From Candidatus Izemoplasmatales bacterium (GTDB taxonomy: Bacteria > Bacillota_I > Bacilli_A > Izemoplasmatales > Hujiaoplasmataceae), in contig JAQUZK010000074.1 in NCBI GenBank assembly GCA_028691335.1, positions 1 through 6,749 on the forward strand: DNA of 6,749 bases. The letters are read 5' to 3'. Below, one piece after another: positions 1-5,020 of the stretch. The first letter of the stretch is position 1, and every line of letters begins with the position of its first letter. Made by a program: the position numbers and the translations under genes. The notes beneath the pieces are model-generated. The model saw nothing but the letters and a program-made list of their open reading frames with translations, was not told the DNA's origin and did not search any database.

Positions 1-598
1 CAATTACTCTACCCTTTTTATGTAAACCAACGGAAATTCCACCACCAAGATGAACAACTATTACATTGATATCTTCATACGGTTTTTTTATTTCACCTGC
101 AAATCTCATAGCGATAGCTTTGTGATTTAAGGCGTGAAAAACACTTTTTCTTTCTATTTGTTTTAATCCACTTATACGAGAAATATCTTCAAACTCATCA
201 ACTACAACAGGATTAACTGTAAAAGCTTTTTTATTATTTTCTTTAGCGAACTCAAAAGCCAGAATTGATCCAAGCGCTGATGCATGAGCACCATATTTCA
301 TGCTAGCTAAATCATCAACCATTTCTTGTGATATTAGATATGTTCCTCCACTAAGAGGCTTCATCATACCACCACGTCCAACAAAAACATCTACATCTTC
401 AAGATTATATCCATTTTCATGTAATAAATCTAAAATTAAGTTTTTGCGAAAGTCTCTTTGATCAATTATTGTTTTAAAGTGTTTTAATTCAGAAACATCG
501 TGTCTTAGTGTTTTTTCTTTAATAACTATTTCATTATTATATATGGCTACCTTGGTAGAAGTACTACCAGGGTTAATTACTAAGATTAGATAATCCAT
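1..598 (-). CDS. buk: Butyrate kinase (branched-chain/short-chain acid kinase), 3' end cut by window
   Basis: Makes ATP from butyryl- or branched-chain acyl-phosphate and ADP in the cytoplasm, the last step of the pathway encoded here. The visible 199 codons are the N-terminal part of an acetokinase-fold (ASKHA) enzyme; the family is usually about 355 residues, so roughly the last 155 are off the left edge. The N-terminal phosphate-binding motif NPGSTSTK is at residues 9-16, GRGG lies mid-protein, and the adenosine/phosphate motif HLGGGIS is near the cut. The start is one of two consecutive ATG codons (601 or 598), both inside the end of ptb in another frame; I use 598. A GGCGG stretch about 9 nt upstream of 601 is only a weak Shine-Dalgarno, so translation probably depends on ribosomes finishing ptb. 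Family identity is firm; substrate (butyrate versus isobutyrate/isovalerate) is inferred from the VOR genes upstream. Confidence 0.93.
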   Translation of the reverse strand, partial: MDYLILVINPGSTSTKVAIYNNEIVIKEKTLRHDVSELKHFKTIIDQRDFRKNLILDLLHENGYNLEDVDVFVGRGGMMKPLSGGTYLISQEMVDDLASMKYGAHASALGSILAFEFAKENNKKAFTVNPVVVDEFEDISRISGLKQIERKSVFHALNHKAIAMRFAGEIKKPYEDINVIVVHLGGGISVGLHKKGRVI

Positions 599-1487
599 CA
601 TGATTAAGCACCGCCAATAATATAGAATTTAGTTTCGCACTAGCACTGTCAGCTCTTGAAGTAAGGACAATCGGAACCTTTGCGCCAAGAACGATTCCTG
701 CAGATTCACCACCTGCTAGAAATACTGATGTCTTATAAAAAATATTTCCAGAATCCAAATTAGGAAAGACCAAAATATCGCAATCTCCTCCAACCTTAGA
801 AGTGATACCTTTCTGTCTTACAGAGTCCATAGAAACTAGATTATCAACCGCAAAAGGTCCGTCAATTATAAAATCTATCGACTTTTTTTCGTAATATTCA
901 ACTATTTCTTTGGCATCAACTGTAGATTGAATTTTAGGATTAACCTTTTCTACTGCCGATACTAATCCTACCTTTGGCATATCATAGCCTAGTGACTTTG
1001 CAAGTTTTACTGCAGCTTCGATTATTAAAATCTTTTGCTCAACATTTGGACTGATATTCATCGCTCCATCAGTTGCGAACAAAACTTTATGATGATTTGG
1101 ATAAGATACAATACCTACATGTGATAATAATTTAGAATCTTTAATTCCAAAATCACTATTTACAACACCTTTAAGTAGTACTTTTGTATCAATTAAACCC
1201 TTCATTACAATGTCAACTGACTTATCATTAACTAAATCCATTGCTATTCTAGTCGCTTTTTCACCATCTGTTTCATCAATTATCTCATATGGTTCTTTTA
1301 AATCAAAATCACGTATTAATTTTACTATTTCATCTTTGATTCCTATGAGTATTGGATAGATAATACCAAGGTCAGAAGCTGATTTAACAGCCTCTATAAC
1401 ATGGTCATCATGCGCAAAGACAACCGCGCATTTTGTGCGGTTGACCTTTTTAGCCAAGACTCTAAGTTCATTGACTGATTTAAGCAT
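573..1487 (-). CDS. ptb: Phosphate butyryltransferase (phosphotransacylase family)
   Basis: Converts acyl-CoA plus phosphate to acyl-phosphate plus CoA, linking the oxidoreductase upstream to butyrate kinase downstream. At 304 residues it has the normal length of the PTA/PTB family. Family-typical segments are visible: KGLIDTKVLLKGV followed by the LLSHVG region in the middle, and near the C-terminus SGNIFYKTSVFLAGGESAG with the GAKVPIVLTSRADS block that contributes to the CoA/phosphate site. The ATG at 1487 has an AGGAG (1498-1494) with a 6-nt spacer. The first 8 nt overlap the end of the gamma subunit gene and the last 26-29 nt overlap the start of buk. The ptb-buk pair makes phosphate butyryltransferase more likely than phosphate acetyltransferase. 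With VOR genes in the same operon, the physiological acyl-CoA is probably isobutyryl-, isovaleryl- or 2-methylbutyryl-CoA; that is inference. Confidence 0.93.
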   Translation of the reverse strand: MLKSVNELRVLAKKVNRTKCAVVFAHDDHVIEAVKSASDLGIIYPILIGIKDEIVKLIRDFDLKEPYEIIDETDGEKATRIAMDLVNDKSVDIVMKGLIDTKVLLKGVVNSDFGIKDSKLLSHVGIVSYPNHHKVLFATDGAMNISPNVEQKILIIEAAVKLAKSLGYDMPKVGLVSAVEKVNPKIQSTVDAKEIVEYYEKKSIDFIIDGPFAVDNLVSMDSVRQKGITSKVGGDCDILVFPNLDSGNIFYKTSVFLAGGESAGIVLGAKVPIVLTSRADSASAKLNSILLAVLNHDGLSNLSN

Positions 1488-2040
1488 ACTTTACTCCTAA
1501 TTTTTTTACAAAATCTTTTCCAGATTGAATAGCTTTTTTATTAACATCTAATAAATGAGCTTTTCTTTCTCCCAAGAATTTTTTAATGATAGCTTCAATA
1601 GTTTCATCAGAAAACAAATGAGTAAGTTCTAAATATGCGCCCATCATTACCATATTGGCAACTTTATCATTTCCTAACTCTGTTGCGATATCATTAATAG
1701 GGACTCCTACTACAGTTGAACCATCTTGTGAAAATTCATCTTCAATCAATGAAGAATTATAAAGAATCAATCCATTTTTAGCTACATGGTCTTTAAACTT
1801 TTCTAAAGAAGGTGCATTAAAAGCCACTAAATGATCTGCGTTTTTAAACACAGGCGAGTTAATTTGTTTATCAGAAACGATAACTGAACAATTGGCTGTA
1901 CCACCTCTTGTTTCAGGTCCATATGAAGGAAACCATAAACCATTAATCTCATCTTTTGTTGCACTATACGCTAAGATTTGTCCAAACATCATAACGCCTT
2001 GTCCACCAAATCCAGCTACTTTAATATTCTTCGCTTCCAT
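1480..2040 (-). CDS. vorC: 2-oxoacid:ferredoxin oxidoreductase, gamma subunit (VOR/KOR type)
   Basis: Gamma subunit of the cytoplasmic oxidoreductase that decarboxylates 2-oxoacids to acyl-CoA with ferredoxin as electron acceptor; in this superfamily the gamma domain helps to bind CoA and stabilise the complex. The 186 residues match the usual stand-alone gamma size. The family motif GFGGQGV is at residues 10-16 and the signature SYGPETRGGTANCSV at 39-53, the latter typical of VOR, KOR and indolepyruvate-type gamma chains. The ATG at 2040 shares one base with the stop of the beta gene (TAATG) and has GGGGAG (2052-2047) 6 nt upstream. The 3' end overlaps ptb by 8 nt. The symbol follows the common vor naming, which is not uniform between organisms; korC would be the name if the substrate were 2-oxoglutarate. 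Confidence 0.9.
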   Translation of the reverse strand: MEAKNIKVAGFGGQGVMMFGQILAYSATKDEINGLWFPSYGPETRGGTANCSVIVSDKQINSPVFKNADHLVAFNAPSLEKFKDHVAKNGLILYNSSLIEDEFSQDGSTVVGVPINDIATELGNDKVANMVMMGAYLELTHLFSDETIEAIIKKFLGERKAHLLDVNKKAIQSGKDFVKKLGVKYA

Positions 2041-2786
2041 TATTCTCTCCCCTTATCTTTAAATACACCTAAAGGATAAACAGGTTCCATAGCTTCTTTT
2101 GACCATTTCATTGCATCTACAGGTTTCATACCCCAGTTAACTGGACAAGTAGATACAACTTCGACCATTGTAAAACCACGATTTTCCATTTGATATTGGA
2201 AAGCTTTTTTGATTGCTTTTTTAGCATTTAAAACATGTTTTGGATCATAAGCAGCTACTCTTTCAAGATAAGCAACTCCTTCTATTGTCGCAAACATTTC
2301 ACTAATCTTAATAGGATTACCATGATTCTTTTGAGTTCTTCCATCTTGAGAAGTAGTTGTTTTTTGACCAATTAAACTAGTTGGAGCCATTTGTCCACCA
2401 GTCATACCATATATTGCGTTGTTAATAAAAATAACTGTTATATTTTCACCACGATTAGCCGCATGAATTGTTTCTGCTATACCAATGCTCGCTAAATCTC
2501 CATCACCTTGGTAAGTAAAGACGATATTATCAGGTAAAACCCTCTTAACTCCAGTTGCTAATGCACATGCTCTACCATGTGGAGCTTGTTGAGCATCACA
2601 GTTAAAGAATTGATAAGAGAAAACTGAACATCCAACAGAAGCTATAGCGATAGAACGATCTAAAATACCTAATTCAACAAGACTTTCCGCAACTAATTTA
2701 TGAATAATACCATGAGCACACCCAGGACAATATGAAAGTTTTGAATCAGTAAGTCCTTGAGATTTTTCATATTTAACTTCCCACAT
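2040..2786 (-). CDS. vorA: 2-oxoacid:ferredoxin oxidoreductase, beta subunit (thiamine diphosphate-binding)
   Basis: Catalytic subunit that carries thiamine diphosphate, on which the 2-oxoacid is decarboxylated. The 248 residues fit the short beta subunits of VOR/KOR enzymes. The ThDP/Mg motif is clear: GDGD at residues 94-97 and NN at 122-123 followed by YGMTGGQ to 132. CPGC at 20-23, C53 and C214 are placed like the ligands of the proximal [4Fe-4S] cluster in this family, so a cluster-bearing beta subunit is expected; the ligand assignment is by position only. The stretch from GQMAP through the TTTSQDGR segment is typical of VOR/KOR beta chains. The ATG at 2786 comes one base after the alpha stop (TAAGATG) with only a modest GGTGA 6 nt upstream, suggesting coupling to alpha. 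Automated pipelines often label such proteins 2-oxoglutarate oxidoreductase; that alternative cannot be excluded by eye. Confidence 0.92.
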   Translation of the reverse strand: MWEVKYEKSQGLTDSKLSYCPGCAHGIIHKLVAESLVELGILDRSIAIASVGCSVFSYQFFNCDAQQAPHGRACALATGVKRVLPDNIVFTYQGDGDLASIGIAETIHAANRGENITVIFINNAIYGMTGGQMAPTSLIGQKTTTSQDGRTQKNHGNPIKISEMFATIEGVAYLERVAAYDPKHVLNAKKAIKKAFQYQMENRGFTMVEVVSTCPVNWGMKPVDAMKWSKEAMEPVYPLGVFKDKGRE

Positions 2787-2787
2787 C

Positions 2788-3858
2788 TTACTTCACCACT
2801 CTTTCGTTAAAGTTCTTAATCGCACCAACGATTTCTTCAGGATCTGGTAACATTCCTCCGGCTCTACCAAAGAAACCAACTTTATGTTTACCATTATTTG
2901 CGATTAAAACGTCATCAAGCATCTGCCCCATAGATAACTCACAAGTCAATATTCCCTTAACATTTTCAGGAATTTGTTCAAATGCCTTTTCTGGATAAGG
3001 GAATAAAGTAATCGGTCTAATCATTCCAACTTCTATCCCTTCATTCTTAAGCATCTCTATAGCAGAACGACAAATTCTAGCCATTGTTCCATAAGCTACT
3101 ATAACATATTCCGGATTATCAAAATCAATCAATTCAAATTTTGTTTCATTCTTCTTAATTACTTCATATTTTTGATGAAGCTTAATATTATGTTGTTCTA
3201 ACTCAGCTGGATCTAAATAAAGTGAATTAGCGATATTTCTTCTTCCAGGATGATTTTTAGTACCATTTGTAGCCCAATCTTTTTCTGGAACGAATCTCTC
3301 CTTTTTAGGACGATCAAAATCAACTGACTCCATCATTTGACCAATCAAACCATCCACAAGCACCATCACTGGATTACGATAATAATCAGCTATGTCAAAA
3401 CTTTCTTTAATAGTATCAATAGTCTCTTGGATACTTTCAGGTGCGAACACAATTAAATGATAATCACCATTACCGCCGCCTCTAGTTGCTTGATAATAAT
3501 CTCCCTGTGATGGTTGAATACTACCTAAACCAGGACCTCCACGCATAACAGAGACAATCAGACAAGGAAGTTCAGCTGCTGTAATATAAGAAATACCTTC
3601 TTGCTTAAGAGCTATCCCAGGTGAAGAACTTGAAGTCATCACTCTTTTTCCAGCTCCTGCAGCTCCATAAACCATATTAATAGCACTTACTTCTGATTCT
3701 GCTTGTAAAAACACTTTGCCATTAGCTAACAAATGTTTCGATAAATATTCTGGTACTTCATTTTGTGGAGTAATCGGATAACCATAAAAAGCATCCACTC
3801 CACCCTTGATAGCTGCTAAGGCAATCGCTTCATTACCTTTCATCAATACTTTCGCCAT
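2788..3858 (-). CDS. vorB: 2-oxoacid:ferredoxin oxidoreductase, alpha subunit (VorB-like)
   Basis: Alpha subunit, combining the pyrimidine-binding POR domain I and domain II, of a 2-oxoacid:ferredoxin oxidoreductase. At 356 residues it has the normal VorB size; it lacks the fused gamma domain seen in KorA-type alpha chains, because gamma is a separate gene here. Visible motifs: GNEAIALAA at 8-16, GYPITPQNEVPEYL at 26-39, QAESE at 52-56 containing the conserved glutamates near the ThDP pyrimidine ring, TSSSSPG at 75-81, and MRGGPGLG from 105, followed by QPSQGDYYQATRGGGNGDY, a run I associate with the 3-methyl-2-oxobutanoate (VorB) subgroup. The ATG at 3858 shares its A with the ferredoxin stop (TAATG) and is preceded by AGAGGTGA with a 7-nt spacer. 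Branched-chain 2-oxoacids are the favoured substrates because of the VorB-like sequence and the ptb-buk genes; 2-oxoglutarate is the main alternative. Confidence 0.92.
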   Translation of the reverse strand: MAKVLMKGNEAIALAAIKGGVDAFYGYPITPQNEVPEYLSKHLLANGKVFLQAESEVSAINMVYGAAGAGKRVMTSSSSPGIALKQEGISYITAAELPCLIVSVMRGGPGLGSIQPSQGDYYQATRGGGNGDYHLIVFAPESIQETIDTIKESFDIADYYRNPVMVLVDGLIGQMMESVDFDRPKKERFVPEKDWATNGTKNHPGRRNIANSLYLDPAELEQHNIKLHQKYEVIKKNETKFELIDFDNPEYVIVAYGTMARICRSAIEMLKNEGIEVGMIRPITLFPYPEKAFEQIPENVKGILTCELSMGQMLDDVLIANNGKHKVGFFGRAGGMLPDPEEIVGAIKNFNERVVK

Positions 3859-4076
3859 TATTTATTCACCTCTACTGTAATTACTGAATCCGGACACATA
3901 ATTGCACAAAAAGCACAGCCTATACATTTGTCAGGCTCACTAACTCTAATGATATTATAACCTGCTTTATTAAGTGTTTTCATGTCCTGGTAAAGAATGT
4001 GAGTTGGGCAATTAGCCACACAAAGTCCACAACCTTTACATAATTCGTCATTAAATGTTACTCTTCCTTTTGGCAC
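3858..4076 (-). CDS. vorD: 2[4Fe-4S] ferredoxin-type delta subunit of the 2-oxoacid oxidoreductase
   Basis: Small electron-transfer subunit that takes electrons from the catalytic subunits and passes them to free ferredoxin. Its 72 residues hold two complete CxxCxxCxxxCP sets: C13, C16, C19, C23-P24 and C51, C54, C57, C61-P62, enough for two [4Fe-4S] clusters. The linker between the sets (about residues 24-50) is longer than in clostridial free ferredoxins and typical of VOR/KOR delta subunits. The start codon is GTG (4076-4074), chosen because an excellent Shine-Dalgarno lies 7 nt upstream. The gene opens the oxidoreductase block and overlaps vorB by one base. The 93-nt gap before it, with a hairpin, separates it from the ATPase gene but no convincing new promoter is seen there. 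Confidence 0.92.
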   Translation of the reverse strand: MPKGRVTFNDELCKGCGLCVANCPTHILYQDMKTLNKAGYNIIRVSEPDKCIGCAFCAIMCPDSVITVEVNK

Positions 4077-4083
4077 TTTCTTT

Positions 4084-4090
4084 CCTCCTT
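4084..4090 (-). promoter_or_regulatory. Strong ribosome binding site for the ferredoxin subunit
   Basis: On the minus strand AAGGAGG spans 4090-4084, 7 nt from the GTG at 4076. It is the strongest Shine-Dalgarno in the window and fixes a non-ATG start for the 72-residue ferredoxin subunit. A strong site here makes sense as the loading point for the tightly coupled vorDBAC-ptb-buk block. Confidence 0.85.
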
Positions 4091-4124
4091 ATTACCATTC
4101 GTTTAATAATATTTATTAATTGAT

Positions 4125-4149
4125 TCTAGCATTTAAACTAAATGCTAGA
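4125..4149 (-). other. Intercistronic hairpin between the ATPase gene and vorD
   Basis: A perfect 11-bp inverted repeat, 4125-4135 (TCTAGCATTTA on the plus strand) against 4139-4149, with a 3-nt loop. In the transcript it folds into a compact stem-loop 48 nt upstream of the vorD start. It is not followed by a run of U on the minus strand (the next bases are AUCAAUUAAUAAAUAU), so it does not look like a normal intrinsic terminator. A role in mRNA processing, stabilising the downstream segment, or weak attenuation is inferred, not shown. Confidence 0.7.
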
Positions 4150-4169
4150 CTTTCTTACTCAATAAACAA

Positions 4170-4817
4170 CTACAACCAATCTTTTCTAAAATACAATTTA
4201 AGTTTAATAATCTTTCCTAAAAACTTTAAATTATCACTATACAATTTTTCCCATACAGCTGTATAAACTATCGGCAATTTTGTATAATCACTTACTTCTT
4301 TAATAATGTTTTCACCATAAGATATATCTTCAATAGTTGTTTCTTTTAACAAGTTTGAGTTGTTGATCAAACCTGTAACTTTAAAACCACCCTTACCCTC
4401 AATATTATTGATCAACTCAATAATTTTATCCTTAGTATTGCTTTCTTCACGATATACATTTACTACTAAAAACAAATCTATATCAACATCATTATAGTCT
4501 TCAAACTGTCTTAACAATTTAGCCCCAATATCATTTCCGCCTAAATCATAGATAGCTCTTTTGCTTTGATTATTAAAAGGTATATATACTCTTTGGGATA
4601 TATAAGGCATATCAATATGCATTTTATAATCTAAATCTGAAGAAATAACCTCTATATCATTCTCTTTAAAAATCTTTTCTTGTTCTCTTGTTCTAAAGTA
4701 TGGATTAATTACATCTAAATCTACAACATAATCCACTTTATATTTGAGAGCCAAATTAATAGCTAACTCACTTTTACCAGAACCATAGTAACCTGTTAAA
4801 AAAGTTATATTTTTCAT
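4170..4817 (-). CDS. P-loop ATPase of unknown function heading the VOR operon
   Basis: A 215-residue soluble nucleotide-binding protein, probably SIMIBI/ParA-CobQ-like. The Walker A motif GYYGSGKS is at residues 9-16; an acidic segment DLDVINPYFRTRE at 33-45 lies where these ATPases carry their switch/Walker A' aspartate; DLGGNDIGA at 91-99 resembles a Walker B/switch II region; TGLINNSNL at 148-156 could be the base-recognition strand. No membrane segment or metal-binding cysteine cluster is visible. ATG 4817 is the only reasonable start: the codon directly before it is an in-frame TAG and the next Met is beyond the Walker A motif. I recall similar proteins beside 2-oxoacid:ferredoxin oxidoreductase genes in other Firmicutes, which suggests a role in assembling, activating or regulating that enzyme, by analogy with nucleotide-dependent maturation factors. 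The biochemical function is unknown to me. It is the first gene after the cre-bearing promoter. Confidence 0.85.
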   Translation of the reverse strand: MKNITFLTGYYGSGKSELAINLALKYKVDYVVDLDVINPYFRTREQEKIFKENDIEVISSDLDYKMHIDMPYISQRVYIPFNNQSKRAIYDLGGNDIGAKLLRQFEDYNDVDIDLFLVVNVYREESNTKDKIIELINNIEGKGGFKVTGLINNSNLLKETTIEDISYGENIIKEVSDYTKLPIVYTAVWEKLYSDNLKFLGKIIKLKLYFRKDWL

Positions 4818-4825
4818 CTATAATC

Positions 4826-4860
4826 ATATTCAAGACAAGACTTGAATATTTCTCCTCTCC
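4826..4860 (-). promoter_or_regulatory. Shine-Dalgarno plus spacer hairpin ahead of the ATPase gene
   Basis: A strong GGAGAGGAG lies at 4860-4852 on the minus strand, but the ATG is at 4817, a linear spacer of 34 nt, and no other Shine-Dalgarno is closer. Between them sits a perfect 9-bp inverted repeat (4826-4834 with 4841-4849, arms ATATTCAAG/CTTGAATAT, 6-nt loop). Folding removes 24 nt and leaves an effective spacer of about 10 nt (2 before plus 8 after the stem), close to ideal. The sequence therefore suggests a structured spacer that permits or tunes initiation. Confidence 0.65.
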
Positions 4861-4879
4861 ATCTGTTCACAAAAATAAA

Positions 4880-4899
4880 GTTTTCCAAAATTAGAAAAC
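4880..4899 (-). repeat. Small inverted repeat in the operon leader, overlapping cre
   Basis: GTTTTC (4880-4885) and GAAAAC (4894-4899) on the plus strand form a perfect 6-bp inverted repeat around an AT-rich 8-nt centre. Its upstream half, in transcription sense, shares bases with the cre box. It could be an operator half-site pair, a weak leader hairpin, or chance in an AT-rich leader. Confidence 0.4.
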
Positions 4900-4907
4900 G
4901 CTTACAA
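4893..4907 (-). promoter_or_regulatory. CcpA catabolite-responsive element (cre)
   Basis: On the minus strand TTGTAAGCGTTTTCT fits the cre consensus WTGNAANCGNWNNCW at every defined position. It begins 4 nt after the -10 hexamer and covers the expected transcription start, a position from which CcpA bound with P-Ser-HPr normally represses. This predicts that the ATPase-vor-ptb-buk operon is switched off when preferred sugars are available, sensible for an amino-acid/2-oxoacid fermentation pathway. Confidence 0.78.
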
Positions 4908-4911
4908 AAAC

Positions 4912-4940
4912 ATTATAACATTTTATCAAAAAAATATAAA
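4912..4940 (-). promoter_or_regulatory. Putative sigma-A promoter with extended -10 for the VOR operon
   Basis: On the minus strand a consensus -10 TATAAT (4917-4912) is preceded by TG at the extended -10 position (TGTTATAAT, 4920-4912). The hexamer 17 bp upstream is TTTATA (4940-4935), only a partial match to TTGACA, so the TG extension probably compensates. Transcription would start near 4905 and give a leader of about 88 nt before the ATPase ATG. The site lies downstream of the terminator of the preceding operon and coincides with a cre box, which supports it. Confidence 0.7.
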
Positions 4941-4982
4941 GTATAAGTTTTTCAAAACCGCCATTTTTTTTCAAGTCCTATT

Positions 4983-5019
4983 TAAAAGAAAAAATCCTTG
5001 AAAATACCAACAAAGGATT
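4983..5019 (-). terminator. Intrinsic terminator after the HprK-like gene
   Basis: In transcript sense AATCCTT (5019-5013) pairs with AAGGATT (4999-4993) across a 13-nt loop and is followed by a U-rich tract (UUUUUCUUUU, about 4992-4983). The hairpin begins two bases after the stop codon of the HprK-like gene. It separates the radical SAM/HprK-like operon from the VOR operon. The stem is short and AT-rich, so some read-through is possible. Confidence 0.75.
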
Positions 5020-5020
5020 C

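Noticed and set aside
4090..4165. A second promoter directly ahead of vorD
   Set aside because: The gap is AT-rich and contains TAGAAT and TATTAT-like hexamers, but none has a reasonable -35 at 16-18 bp or an extended -10, so no separate promoter can be supported.
4826..4849. Hairpin as an intrinsic terminator or attenuator
   Set aside because: No U-run follows on the minus strand, the stem is AT-rich, and the start codon lies 8 nt further on; a spacer hairpin fits better.
4924..4929. TTGATA upstream of the TATAAT as a -35 box
   Set aside because: Only 6 bp separate it from the -10 hexamer, far from the needed 16-18 bp. The TTGAAA sequences at 4955-4950 and 4974-4969 are also wrongly spaced for the available -10 elements.
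4861..5020. A small peptide (RiPP precursor) gene in the intergenic gap after the HprK-like gene
   Set aside because: The gap is filled by a terminator, promoter, cre and leader on the minus strand; no short frame with its own Shine-Dalgarno and plausible precursor composition was found.
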